A stretch of 64,000 nucleotides of DNA from Chrysemys picta bellii (lineage: Eukaryota > Chordata > Testudines > Emydidae). Both the position numbers and the translations under genes were made by a program. Shown here one piece after another: positions 1-11,293 of the stretch. Position 1 is the first letter of the stretch; each line of letters opens with the position of its first letter. Below the pieces are notes generated by a model that ran no database searches, was not told the origin of the DNA, and was given only the letters and a program-made list of their open reading frames with translations. The stretch spans positions 5,704,998 to 5,768,997 of the forward strand of contig NC_088791.1 of NCBI RefSeq assembly GCF_011386835.1, read 5' to 3'.

Positions 1-187
1 ACAGCAGACAATCATTTGGTGCCTTTTTTTCCACCCAGACGCCTTACCACGACAAGCATGTAGCCCGCTCAGCTGCTGCTGTTGTGTCCTGGGTGCTGCT
101 GGCAGCAGACGGTGCAGTAGGGCTGCAAACCATCGTCACGCTTCTACTGCCACTCTGCTCTCCTGCAGATGCCATACCACGGCAAGC

Positions 188-1440
188 ATGGAGCCCACTC
201 AGATCACTGGGGCAGTTATGAGAACTGTAAACACCTTGTGCAATATCCTGCAGTATATGCAGCACCAGAACCTGCAAAAGCAGGCGAGGAGGCGACGGCA
301 GCATGGTGACGAGAGTGATGAGGACATGGACACAGACTTCTCTCAAAGCACGGGCCCTGGCAATTTGGACATCATAGTGGTAATGGGGCAGGTTCATGCC
401 GTGGAACGCCAATTCTGGGCCTGGGAAACAAGCACAGACTAGTGGGACCGCATAGTGTTGCAGGTCTGGGATGACTCCCAGTGGCTGCGAAACTTTTGCA
501 TGCGTAAGGGCACTTTCTTGGAACTTTTTGACTTGCTTTCCCCTGCCCTGAACCACAAGAATACCAAGATGAGAGCAGCCCTCACAGTTCACAAGTGAGT
601 GGCAATAGCCCTCTGGAAGCTTGCAATGCCAGACAGCTACCAGTCAGTCCGGAATCAATTTGGAGTGGGCAAATCTACTGTGTGGGCTGCTGTGATCCAA
701 GTAGCCAATACAATCACTGAGCTGCTGCTATCAAGGGTAGACTCTGGAAAACGTGCAGGTCATAGTGGATGGCTTTGCTGCAATAGGATTCCCTAACTGT
801 GGTGGGGCGATAGACGGAACGCATATCCCTATCTTGGCACTGGAGCATCAAGGCAGCCAGTACATAAACCAAAAGGGGTACTTTTCAATGGTGCTGCAAG
901 CACCGGTGTATCACAAGGGACGTTTCACCAGCATCAACGTGGGATGGCCGGGAAAGGTACATGATGCTCGCATCTTCAGGAACTGTGGTCTGTCTGAACG
1001 GCTGCAGCAAGGGACTTACTTTCCAGACCAGAAAATAACCGTTGGGGATGTTGAAATGCCTATAGTTATCCTTGGGGACCCAGCCTACCCCTTAATGCCA
1101 TGGCTCATGAACCATACACAGGCACCCTGGACAGTAGTCAGGAGCTGTTCAACTATAGGCTGAGCAAGTGCAGAATGGCAGTAGAATGTGCATTTGGATG
1201 TTTAAAAGTGCGCTGGTGCAGTTTACTGACTCAGACCTCAGTGAAACCAATATTCCCATCGTTATTACTGCTTGCTGTGTGCTCCACAATATCTGTGAGA
1301 GTAAGGGGGAGACGTTTTTTGGGGGTGTGTGTGGGAGGTTGAGGCAAATTACCTGGCTGCTGATTACGCGCAGCCCGACACCAGGGCGGTTAGAAGAGCA
1401 CAGCAGGGCACACTGCACATCAGAGAAGCTTTGAAAACCA
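188..1440 (+). pseudogene. Harbinger transposase (HARBI1-like, DDE_Tnp_4) pseudogene
   Basis: The conceptual protein is spread over several frames. An N-terminal part begins at 188 and stops at 440. Similarity resumes after a TGA near 597 with a helix-turn-helix-like stretch (SVRNQFGVGKSTVW), then passes through a frame change near 750. The catalytic core follows: GAIDGTHI (first Asp), a second Asp in KVHDARIF, ILGDPAYPL (third acidic motif), and RMAVECAFGCLK carrying the Glu, after another frame change near 1130. Stops and at least two frameshifts show it is dead. In the family this nuclease cuts the transposon ends and works with a Myb-like partner, whose relic lies on the other strand at 2219-2760. 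Motif order makes the identity secure; the exact start and end are not. Confidence 0.85.
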
Positions 1441-2119
1441 GTTTCGTGACTGGCCAGGCTACGGTGTGAAAGTTCTGTTTGTTTCTCCTTGATGAAAACC
1501 TGCCTCCTTGGTTCACTCTACTTCCCTGTAAGCCAACCACCCTCCCCTCCCCCCCTTCAATCAACACTTGCAGAGGCAATAAAGTCATTTTTTGTTTCAA
1601 ATTCATGCATTCTTTATTAATTAGTCACAGAAATGGGGGGATAACTGCCAAGGTAGCCTGGGAGGGAAATAAGGGAGATTTGTGTTGACCATTTAAAAAG
1701 GGTTGGCTATTTAAAAGGAGGGGCTGCGGTTTTCAGATCAACGAGCAGCATAAACCCAACTAAACCCCCCTTCACACCCAATTCTCCGGGATGATCGCTT
1801 CACCCCGCACCGCACCGCGTGGCTAACAGCGGGGATGACTTCTTTTCAGCCACAGGCAAACAGCCCAGCACGAACGGCCACCTCTGAATGTCCCCTTAAT
1901 AAAATTCCCCTATTTCAACCAGGTGACCATGAATAATATCACTCTCCTGAGGATAACACAGAGAGATAAAGAACGGATGTTGCTTGACTGCATTCCAGTA
2001 GCTTTACTGGCCGCAAATACATCCCAAGTCTTCAGGGCAAATTAATCATTAAACATGCTTGTTTTTAAACCATGTATTATATTTACAAAGGTACGCTCAC
2101 CAGAGGTGCCTTCTCCGCC

Positions 2120-2243
2120 TAGGGTGACCAGATGTCCCGATTTTATAGGGACAGTACTGATTTTTGGGTCTTTTCCTTATATAGGCTCCTATTACCCCCC
2201 ACACCCTGTCCCGATTTTTCACACTTGCTGTCTGGTCACCCTA
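2120..2243. mobile_element. hAT-like MITE, 124 bp, with 8 bp target duplication
   Basis: The ends are inverted copies of TAGGGTGACCAGA. The element is flanked by the direct repeat TCTCCGCC at 2112-2119 and 2244-2251, an 8 bp duplication typical of hAT transposition. It has no coding capacity and sits at the 3' end of the Harbinger Myb-like gene. Confidence 0.85.
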
Positions 2244-2760
2244 TCTCCGCCTTCAAGGTTCGGGAGCCCGGGTTGGGCGGGTAATGTCTCCAGGGTGATA
2301 AACAGTTCCTGGCTGTCGGGGAGAAAGATTTCGCCGCTTGCCTGCTGTGTGCTATCTTCAACATCTTCCTCGTCCCCAAAATCCTCATCCCTGTTGCGTG
2401 AGACTCCCTTGCAGGAGTCCACGTACAGGGGTGGGGTAGTTGTAGGGAGACCCCCTAGAATTACATGCAGCTCATGATAGAAACGGCAAGTCTGGGGGTC
2501 TGACCCGGAGCGACCGTTTGCCTCTTTGGTTTTTTGGTAGGCTTGCCTGAGCTCCTTAAGTTTCACGCAGTACTGCTGCAGGTCCCTGTTAGCCTCTGTC
2601 CATCATGCCCTTGGAGATTTTTTTCAAATATTTTGACATTTCGTCTTTTGGAACGGAGTTCTGATAGCACGGATTCGTCTCCCCATACAGCGATCAGATC
2701 CAGTACCTCCTGTTCGGTCCATGCTGGAGCTCTTTTGCAATTAGGGACTCCATGGTCACC
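2219..2760 (-). pseudogene. Harbinger Myb/SANT-like (trihelix) protein pseudogene
   Basis: On the minus strand the segment below 2760 encodes a trihelix-type region that opens with WTEQEVLDLIAVWGDE and continues through SELRSKRRNVKIFEK. After a frame shift near 2600 comes KLKELRQAYQKTKEANGRSG, followed by a Cys-Arg-Phe-Tyr-His motif and an acidic tail. This is the DNA-binding partner that Harbinger elements encode opposite the transposase. It guides the transposase to the terminal repeats. The frame is interrupted and its 3' part is split by the 2120-2243 MITE, so it is non-functional. It could be mistaken for an MSANTD-type host gene, but its position inside the transposon argues against that. 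Confidence 0.75.
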
Positions 2761-3114
2761 TGTGCTGATCAGCTCGCCACGCTGGCCAAACAGGAAATAA
2801 AATTCAAAAGTTCATGGGGCTTTTCCTGTCTACCTGGCCAGTGCATCTGAGTTGAGAGTGCTGTCCAGAGTGGTCACAATGGAGCACTCTAGGATATCTC
2901 CCAGAGGCCAATACCGTCAAATTGTGTCCACGCTACCCCCAAATTCGACCCGGCAATGTTGATTTCAGTGCTAATCCCCCTCATTGGGGTGGAGTACAGA
3001 AATCGATTTTAAGACTCCTTTAAGTCTACAAAAATGGCATCGTGTGGATGGGTGCAGGGTTAAATCGATCTAACGCTGCTAAATTCGACCTAAACTCGTG
3101 GTGTAGACCAGGGC

Positions 3115-4446
3115 TAAGTCTTGGCTTGGTTCATAGCTCTTTAACGCCAATTGTTTGGAGAGTCTTAATCTTTTGTAAACAAGCATAGGAATTTTTCTGC
3201 CAACATGTGCAGGTATTTTACTAAAGCACTTAGTTTAGCCTAGCATGACATGAGGACACAGCCAAAAAAAAGAGCAAGCTCGTTATTTGCTTCCTTTAAT
3301 TTACCCTTAATTAATTCACATGGTTGTTACGTGTGTTTCTCTAAGCAGTTATCCTTGTCTTTTAAATTACACTTAAAGGGGATTTCTTCCTTCTGCTCCA
3401 TGTAAAAATGAACGTGAGACTGGTGACCTCACAACTTGAATTGAAGGTGCCATTTGCAGCAGTTGTAGCAAATGGCGGGTGAACCAGCCCATTGTATAGC
3501 TTGGGTGCTAACTTACCCACAGAGATACAGTGTTTTTGCTTTAGCAGATAAATGGACAATAATAGTATAGCCCCCAAACTGTCACAACTGAACATGCATT
3601 CACCAGATCAAAAATCCTTTTACTGTTTTATTTTTAATATTTGCCTAATATCAGAATTTTAGTGTCGTTATTTAATTTAATGTTTCATGTTCACAAGATG
3701 GTAACCACATTCTGGACTAAATAAACTCTAAACTGGGCTTTTGTTAGCCCAGGATATGATTATTACTCTGTTGACAAAGGGGCACCTGTATGTTATTTCT
3801 ATTTTAGTTATTAAATGTACTTGGTCCTCAAGTATTCACTGTTAGTTAAAATACCTTGCTACAAACAGGGGCCTCATAAATAGATATATAATTTTTATTT
3901 GAAATTACTGAAGTCTGCTTAAATTTAATCACCCTAATAAGCTCTCCGATACTTTGGGGGAGCATATAAGTATCTAGATTTGGACAGTCAGCAGTGTTGC
4001 TCTTGCTTTGAAAATGCCTGTTGCACCTCAGTGGGAGAGCATTATCCCATGACCTATTCTATTCCAGGAGTAGCCAAAAAAGAAGACTGCAGCCCAATGA
4101 GATTATAGCTGTCAGAATACAATGTTTATCTTAATCAAAGTGTCCTCAGCTGAGATAAGCTTGGGAGCATTTCATGTTGCCGCTTCTCTCTTCAAGATGC
4201 CCCTCTGTTAAAATGTAGAACCAGTGGAGACCTTTTCCACTCCATGCAAAACAGGTGCAGTCTCTGGAATCCTAATGAGTTTTCACTGTAACCCTTGGAT
4301 GTGCAAAGTTTGGGCTCTCCTGACACGCATTGTGAATTTTCCCTAGTCAACAGCAAAAGGAAAATTTGACATGCAATACTGGTGCAATTGTTTTGTGGAT
4401 GAGCTTTGGAGTCTAAAATGGGTATAACTTGTCTGTTTCTGCCCAG
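3115..4446 (+). other. CALU intron sequence, no further gene seen
   Basis: This AT-rich, low-CpG stretch lies between the Harbinger end and the first CALU exon in the window. It ends in a splice acceptor (GCCCAG at 4441-4446). No repeat or gene was recognised in it. Confidence 0.6.
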
Positions 4447-4613
4447 ATGATCCAGACCCTGATGATGGGTTCAACTACAAACAGATGATGATGAGGGATG
4501 AACGAAGATTCAAAATGGCTGACAAGGATGGAGACTTGATTGCTACCAAGGAAGAATTCACTGCCTTTCTGCATCCAGAAGAATATGACTACATGAAAGA
4601 TATAGTAGTACAG
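4447..4613 (+). CDS. CALU: Calumenin, internal coding exon (EF-hand, ER/secretory Ca2+ protein)
   Basis: This 167 bp exon is bounded by AG (4445-4446) and GT (4614-4615). It begins inside a codon and encodes a segment containing [19 protein letters not shown], the EF-hand loop [13 protein letters not shown] and [15 protein letters not shown] recognise this as calumenin of the CREC (reticulocalbin) family, low-affinity calcium-binding proteins of the ER and secretory pathway that inhibit vitamin K-dependent gamma-carboxylation and modulate SERCA and ryanodine receptors. The reading frame continues in phase into the exon at 8966. Human CALU has alternative exons in this part of the gene; I did not find a second version here. 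Confidence 0.93.
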
Positions 4614-5389
4614 GTGGGTGCCATTTAGGTTGAGATGATAGAGTTTTTATACTTGCTATCTCAGGCTAGTAAGAGTCTGGACCTCCCAATTACCAGTGAT
4701 CTCACAGGAGCACATAGTTGGCCTGTTGGGTGGGGGGGAGTCCTGTGTAAAGGTTTACTTACTGGTGGGCACAGCTTTTTGTAAGGTTTCACTTTTTTAT
4801 CCTAAAGTTTTGAAGTTTTTATACACTATTCCAAATGTTTAAAAAAATCTTGACTGAACCCTCCTCCCCGTAAGCAGCAGTTCCAGGCAGCAACCAGTTC
4901 TGTGATGGATAGTGTTGCAAACCTGATGAATGCCCTGATGGGACATCAAGGCATAGCATTGTTGGGCTTTGCAAGAACTAAGAGAAGAAAAGATGCTTCT
5001 ATTCACATGCTGAGTGGCTCCTCTTCACTTGGCATGGAGCACACAGTTGCTGAAGGGGGCGGAATTATGTTCCACTTTCAGAGCACATTTAAACTCCTTT
5101 GTCAGTCAGTCTGTCTTGTGCTGTGCACCAGAGCAGACCTTCCATACACATCTGCTTTTGGTGGCTGCTTTTGGAGATTTTTCCATTTAGCAATTGCTGT
5201 TTTCTGAAGTACAGGTGTGCCAGCTAATCCTTCTAGAAATAAAGTATGTACAGTAATTCCTCGCTGAACATTGTAGTTCTGTTCCTGAAAAATGCTACTT
5301 TAAGCCAAACTATGTTAAGCGAATCCAATTTCCCCATAAAAATTAATGTAAATTGGGTTCAGGTTCCAGGGAAATTTTTTTCGCCAGAC

Positions 5390-5392
<3 letters not shown>

Positions 5393-5482
<90 letters not shown>
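5393..5482 (+). repeat. (AC)n microsatellite, about 45 units
   Basis: A pure AC dinucleotide run of about 90 bp within the left half of the split DNA transposon, in a CALU intron. It is long and uninterrupted, so it is probably highly variable in length. Confidence 0.97.
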
Positions 5483-5484
<2 letters not shown>

Positions 5485-5645
5485 TAAGTTTTAAACAAAC
5501 AATTGAATTCTGTACATGGCAATGATGACTGTGAAGCTTGGCTGAGGTGGTGGAGTCAGAGGATGGAAGAGGGTGAGATATTTCCAGGGGAATGCCTTAC
5601 TGCTAAATTAATGAACTAGCACTTGACTGAACCCTCAAGGATTAA

Positions 5646-7056
5646 GGCTTAAGAATAAAATTGTCCGACACATAGAAAAACATAAACTGTTGAGCAATAG
5701 TCAACATGGTTTCTGTAAAGGGAAATCGTGTCTTACTAATCTATTAGAGTTCTTTGAAGGGGTCAACAAACATGTGGACATAGTGTACTTAGATTTCCAG
5801 AAAGCCTTTGACAAGGTCCCTCACCAAAGGCTCTTAAGTAAAGTAAGTTGTCATGGGATAAAAGGGAAGGTCCTCTCATGGATTGAGAACTGGTTAAAAG
5901 ACCGGGAACAAAGGGTAGGAATTAATGGTAAATTCTCAGAATGGAGAGGGGTAACTAGTGGTGTTCCCCCAAGGGTCAGTCCTCGGACCAATCCTATTCA
6001 ATTTATTTATAAATGATCTGGAGAAAGGGGTAAACAGTGTGGTGGCAAAGTTTGCAGATGATACTAAACTGCTCAAGATAGTTAAGACCAAAGCAGACTG
6101 TGATGAACTTCAAAAAGATCTCACAGAACTAAGTGATTAGGCAACAAAATGGCAAATGAAATTTAATGTGGATAAATGTAAAGTAATGCACATTGGAAAA
6201 AATAACCCCAACTATACATACGATATGATGGGGGCTAATTTAGCTACAACAAGTCAGGAAAAAGATCTTGGAGTCATCGTGGATAGTTCTCTGAAGATGT
6301 CCGCACAGTGTGCAGAGGCGGTCAAAAAAGCAAACAGGATGTTGGGGATCATTAAAAAGGGGATAGAGAATAAGACTGAGAATATATTATTGCCCTTATA
6401 TAAATCGATGGTACGCCCTCATCTCGAATACTGCGTACAGATGTGGTCTCCTCATCTAAAAAAAGATATACTGGCACTAGAAAAGGTTCAGAAAAGGGCA
6501 ACTAAAATGATTCAGGGTTTGGAACGGGTCCCATATGAGGAGAGATTAAAGAGGCTAGGACTCTTCAGCTTGGAAAAGAGGAGACTAAGGGGGGATATGA
6601 TAGAGGTCTATAAAATCATGAGTGATGTGGAGAAAGTGGATAAGGAAAAGTTATTTACTTATTCCCATAATACAAGAACTAGGAGTCACCAAATGAAATT
6701 AATAGGCAGCAGGTTTAAAACAAATACAAGGCAGTTCTTCTTCACGCAGCGCACAGTCAACTTGTGGAACTCCTTGCCTGAGGAGGTTGTGAAGGCTAAG
6801 ACTATAACAGCGTTTAAAAGAGAACTGGATAAATTCATCGTGGTTAAGTCCATTAATGGCTATTAGCCAGGATGGGTAAGGAATGGTGTCCCTAGCCTCT
6901 GTTTGTCAGAAGATGGAGATGGATGGCAGGAGAGAGATCACTTGATCATTGCCTGTTGGTCCACTCCCTCTGGGGCACCTGGCATTGGCCACTGTCGGTA
7001 GACAGGATACTGGGCTAGATGGACCTTTGGTCTGACCCGGTACGGCCGTTCTTATG
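5646..7056 (+). mobile_element. CR1/L2-group LINE, 5'-truncated, reverse transcriptase relic
   Basis: The plus strand encodes the C-terminal half of a non-LTR reverse transcriptase in broken frames. It holds YLDFQKAFDKVPHQ (near 5790), FADDTKL (near 6054, the catalytic FADD box), WQMKFNVDKCKVMHIG, and a long intact frame at 6156-6866 running to the usual end of the protein. A frameshift near 5960-6000 and a TAG at 6138 break it. The 3' part ends with the familiar tail (GGGCTAGATGGACCTTTGG, TTCTTATG). ATTAA occurs at both edges (5641-5645 and 7057-7061), a possible short target duplication. Confidence 0.9.
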
Positions 7057-8121
7057 ATTAAAACGTTGTTAATGTAGCCTCACACTGTACAAGGCAGCAC
7101 AAATGGAGGGAGAGGAGACAGCATGGCAGAGAGAGACAGAGACACACCGTGTGTGTGTGAGAGACACGCATTGCTCGTTTAAGTACGCTGACCCCACTCT
7201 AAGTACATTGCCTTTTTAAGTAGATCAGTAAGTTGAGAAAGCAGCTGCTGCCAACAAGCTCCTATCATGTTCCCCTGCAGCTCTGTGGAGAGAAGGTACA
7301 GGAGCGGGGAGGGGGGGACACCCTGACATTAGCACCCCTCTTCCCCTGCCCTCTGCACCGCAAGCAGGAGGCTCCCGGAAGCAGCTCCAAGGCAGAAGGC
7401 AGGAGCAGCACATGGCAGTGGGAGGAGGGACACCTGAATTGCTGGCAATTGATAGCTGCTGGGCGGCTGCCGCACAGGGAACTTAGGGGAGCAGGAAGCT
7501 GATGGGGGGCTGCCGGTCCACCCTGCTTCCAAGCCCCCACCAGCCAGCTCCAACGGGCTGCTCTTCCTGCAAGCAGTGGACAAAGCAGGCAGCTGCCAAA
7601 CAATGTTATAAGGGAGCATTGGGCAACTTTAAACGAGCATGTTCTCTGATCAGCAACGTAACAATGTTAACCAGGATGACTTTAAGTGAAGAGTTACTAT
7701 ACTTAGATAGCATTCAGTTAAGTTCACTATTTGATGCTGCATAATTCATGATGGCTTTTTTTTCTGGCGCTCATGTTTGGCACCAAAAGTAGTATTTATG
7801 TGCTTGGCTGCACAGAGATGAGAAGGCATTAAACTGAACATAATCTGTCTCCGCAAAACACTTTCTCTTGCTACAGTAAGCAAATCTTACCCAAAATCAA
7901 ACCATACTTCTGTTACAGTTAATAAAGCTAAACCTTGACTAGTATGGGAATATAGCTAGATTCTAGTTCCCTTAAGCGTCATACACTGTAACAAAATTTC
8001 AGATCTGAAAAGTCATAATAGGCATAGTTACCAAAAAGCGTAGCATTTCAGTTTTTACAGTAATTAACACAAACAAAAAACATTCTGCATTTCTTTCAGT
8101 AATAGGGTGCAAAAAACTTGA

Positions 8122-8141
8122 ACACACACACACACACACAC
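8122..8141 (+). repeat. (AC)10 microsatellite
   Basis: A short AC run in the CALU intron upstream of the exon at 8966. Confidence 0.9.
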
Positions 8142-8479
8142 CTCAAAAAGATGTCCTCTTTTAAATTGTTAAATCTTCAAATATATTTACTTGCAGTAAA
8201 AGCAAAAACTCGAGTTCTCAAGTGGAACCAATTATCACACAGATTTTGAAGCTACCACTTTTCCTGTCAAAAGCTAGAGGGAGGTTTAAAAGAAGGTTTC
8301 TAATGGAAGCCTGGTTATAGCCTTTACAGTATGAAGTCACAACTGACACTTCCTTAATAATAGAAAGAGGTTGAGGTCTTCTGAAACTCTTTGTGAAATG
8401 GCCTCTGCAGATCCTTCCTCTTAGAGTGGTGACCCAGGCATGGTACTCACCTCCGCCAAGTAGACGTGGAGAGACAATA

Positions 8480-8875
8480 GATTCACAGATTCTAAGACCA
8501 GAAGGGACCATTGTGATCATCTAGGCTGACCCCCTGTATTACAAGGCCACAGAACTGCCCCAAAATAATGCCTAGATCATATCTTTTATAAAACATCCAA
8601 TCTTGATTTTAAAATAGTCAGTGATGGAGAATCCACCATGGTAAATTGTTCCAATTGTTGATTACACCATTAAAAATATACACCTTATTTCCAGTCTGAA
8701 TTTGTGTAGCTTCAACTTCCAGCCATGGGATCGTGTTATACTTTTGTCTGTTAGATTGAAGAGCTCTTTATTAAATATTTGTTCCCCATGTAGGTATGTA
8801 TAGGCTGTGAGCAAGTCACCCCTGAGTCTAATAATACAGCGATAACTCAGTTTACTAGTAAATACGTTTGCTGTC
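8480..8875 (-). mobile_element. CR1-type LINE 3' fragment
   Basis: Reading the plus strand, this begins with attcacagattctaagacc and agaagggaccattgtgatca, the complement of a CR1 3' end. It then runs through the usual region of the element (ccaccatggtaaattgttcc and onward). It is diverged and has no open frame. It ends about 90 bp before a CALU exon. Confidence 0.8.
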
Positions 8876-8965
8876 TCATGTTTTCCCCTCTAAGTGGTAG
8901 AGAGCCATAAAAAGATCTTTTTTGTCCATGAACTTTGAGGCTAACCTAGTCCTTTTTTAAAATAG

Positions 8966-9026
8966 GAAACGATGGAAGATATCGACAAGAATAGGGATGG
9001 CGTCATTGACTTGGAAGAATACATCG
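8966..9026 (+). CDS. CALU: Calumenin, internal coding exon (EF-hand)
   Basis: This 61 bp exon lies between AG (8964-8965) and GTAAGC (from 9027). It starts in phase 0 with ETMEDI and carries one EF-hand loop, DKNRDGVIDLEEY. It ends with the first base of a Gly codon that is completed at 9989. The 4.35 kb intron before it holds a split DNA transposon, a LINE, a (CA)n tract and a CR1 fragment. Confidence 0.93.
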
Positions 9027-9323
9027 GTAAGCAACTTGCTCAACTTCATTTTTTCCTCCTTGAGTCTGATGATAATGTGTTCACTTCTCATCAGTGCTTT
9101 GTAAAAAGATATTCCCAAAAGAAATTACATTGCAGCCTCTTGTGACTAGTTATTTGTGCCAAAGCAGCCGTGCTCTTTAATCTCTTCTTCCTTTCTTACT
9201 CTCTGGGGTCCCTCTTTGCTCCCTAACTTTGAAACTGAGTTTGATATTTTTTTCCCTTGTCAGTCTTTGCTATGTAATTCCAAATTAACTGCATAACCAA
9301 AATGACACACATAATTTGCTTGG

Positions 9324-9325
<2 letters not shown>

Positions 9326-9357
<32 letters not shown>
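9326..9357 (+). repeat. (GT)16 microsatellite
   Basis: A pure GT run in the CALU intron between the exons at 8966 and 9989. Confidence 0.95.
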
Positions 9358-9359
<2 letters not shown>

Positions 9360-9988
9360 CTGGACAAAATGCAGGTATAATCACAGAACCCTAGGCAGAA
9401 GGGAACATCTGCTCTAAATCCATAGGCTGTTCTCTGATATATGATGGGGCCTGCCAATTGGCAGTAGTAAGTAACAGAGCAGCTGTCGTTTTAGCTCTTA
9501 TTTTTTTAATGGAAAGCATTGGCATTGAATAAGTGTGATGATAAATGCATCTGACTCTAAAATATATGCCAATATAGACCCTCTGCACATTTCTCTAAAC
9601 ATATTTAAAGTAACCTTTTTAAACCTAAATGTCTGGCCTAATCTCGCTAAAGTAACGAGATCCAAGCTAGGTGGCCACTCGGACGTTAACTCATGGGTGG
9701 AAAATCTGCAGCCCCCTAGATCTGTGCTGTGGCCTGTGGTCGCTGTCCTATGTAATAGAGGGGCTGCACCCTGCAGCAAATGTTTTAGGAAGGCTGTAGT
9801 ACTGCATGTGGGGATCTGCAGTTTCCACTGGCTGTGTGTCTGTACTGAAGATGAGGATGACTGCTGCAATTTCTCTACTTAACTTAGGTGTAACCACCTT
9901 GCTTTACGATTTGCTTGCACAGTCCCAAGTGGAACAAAGAGGTGAGGGGGTGTTCTTGCATCAGCAGCTGTCTTGTGTTTTTGTTCAG

Positions 9989-10188
9989 GGGATATGTACA
10001 GTCATGATGGCGATGCTGATGAGCCAGAGTGGGTGAAGACCGAGCGGGAGCAGTTTGTGGAGTTTAGAGACAAGAATCGAGATGGGAAGATGGACAAGGA
10101 GGAGACAAAAGACTGGATCCTCCCCTCGGACTACGACCACGCTGAGGCAGAAGCACGGCACCTTGTCTACGAGTCTGATCAGAACAAG
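9989..10188 (+). CDS. CALU: Calumenin, internal coding exon (EF-hand)
   Basis: This 200 bp exon lies between TTCAG (9984-9988) and GTGAGA (from 10189). It encodes the DMYSHDG...[12 protein letters not shown] segment, then the EF-hand loop [13 protein letters not shown], the motif [15 protein letters not shown], and the start of the last EF-hand (DQNK), which is completed in the next exon. Conservation with known calumenins is nearly complete by eye. The final EF-hand therefore spans an intron. Confidence 0.95.
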
Positions 10189-11188
10189 GTGAGAGGCGCT
10201 TGGTCCCCTTCAGTGTCTCGCCTGTGCAGGATGGAGGCTTCGAAAGCCACTTCAGAATCGTCTCTGAGGATCACTTTGTAATTTTGGCAAGAAGCCTGAG
10301 TTACTGTGAGCAGCTCCACTGATGTGCTCCCTTTCAGTAGTGATTTGGGGGCTTACCTCAGTAAACTTAACAGCGGTGGGGCCCTTTTTTCCTGGAGCTA
10401 GCACTGACGATTTAAAATGTTTGGCAAGTTGTCTTATTGAGCAATCTGATTAGATTCCCCTTTTCTTGCCTGGGGAGGCAGCCACATCTCTGCCATGTTG
10501 GAGAACAAAACATCAGCCCTTCTCTTCACCCCACCCACCCCAAAATGCCTAGGGTGAAAACATGCAGTGGTCTCTACAATTGTCTCCATTTAACTAAGAG
10601 GAAGGGCATATGTCGTGGCTGCTGTGTGAATCTGAGCTCACTGAACTGGGCAGGGAAGACGTGCGCACACGCTCTGGGGAAACTAGGGCCCAGGTGGTGC
10701 CTGCTCCCTGCATGTGGCCTTGGGGGAATGCTGAGAGAGGAGCCAGCCAGAGACTCCAGCCTTAGGAGCAGACCAGGAAAACTGGGCCCTTCAGCCATTC
10801 AGAGAACTCTCCACAGTTGTGACTGGATACTCTGCCCTGCAGTGATTGGTTGCTTGATCCAGCCCTCCCCTCTCCTCCCCCCCCTTTACTCCAGCTTCAC
10901 TGAACACCGGTCCCTCCTACCCCCTTCCCTTCCCATTCCCCTCGTAAGGAAATCCCACCCAAAAAAACCCACAACACGCAACTTGTGGCACTACCATGAC
11001 ATTTACCACCATCACGTTGTTCACTCTGCTTGTGTGTTCCAACCCTGTGTCTGTCTGGTCCGTTCTGGGGTGGGGATAGTCTCCTCTGCTGTGTTTGTCC
11101 AGCACCTAGCACAATGGGGGATGAATGCTTGGCTGCTCCTTAGCCACCACTATAATAAACTTGACTAACCTATTCTTTCTAATTTTAG

Positions 11189-11293
11189 GATGGCAAACTC
11201 ACCAAAGAGGAGATCGTTGACAAGTATGACCTGTTCGTGGGGAGCCAGGCCACAGACTTCGGGGAAGCCTTAGTACGACATGATGAGTTTTAA
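11189..11293 (+). CDS. CALU: Calumenin, terminal coding exon with HDEF retention signal
   Basis: This exon is preceded by TTTTAG and runs in frame to TAA at 11291-11293. It completes the last EF-hand loop (DQNK joined to DGKLTKEEI) and encodes the calumenin C-terminus, ending in HDEF. HDEF is the KDEL-like ER retention signal of this family. The four exons give about 177 codons including the stop, a little over half of the usual 315 residues. The signal peptide and N-terminal EF-hands lie left of the window. Confidence 0.96.

Larger units (their letters stand above)
1..3114. mobile_element. Decayed PIF/Harbinger DNA transposon, left end outside window
   Basis: This is a two-gene element. A HARBI1-like transposase relic reads rightward (188-1440) and a Myb/SANT-like DNA-binding protein relic reads leftward (about 2760-2219), the usual convergent pair for Harbinger elements. 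The right end is the inverted terminal motif TAGACCAGGGC at 3104-3114, followed by TAA, the 3 bp target type of this superfamily. The left end lies before the window. Both genes are broken, so the element is not autonomous. A 124 bp hAT-like MITE has inserted at 2120-2243. Confidence 0.82.
5235..7745. mobile_element. Non-autonomous DNA transposon split by a LINE
   Basis: The left part (about 5235-5640) and right part (about 7062-7745) end in related inverted sequences: CAGTAATTCCTCGCTGAACA on the left, and the complement of a segment ending AAGTGAAGAGTTACTATA on the right. Both halves carry motifs such as an ACTTTAA stretch close to the ends. The two halves are separated by the LINE at 5646-7056, which fits one older element broken by a later insertion. 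The superfamily could not be assigned and the exact ends are approximate. Confidence 0.55.

Noticed and set aside
10437..11168. 243-codon plus-strand frame between CALU exons
   Set aside because: It lies in a CALU intron, has no domain, and ends just before the last exon's acceptor tract; the splice sites of CALU exclude it.
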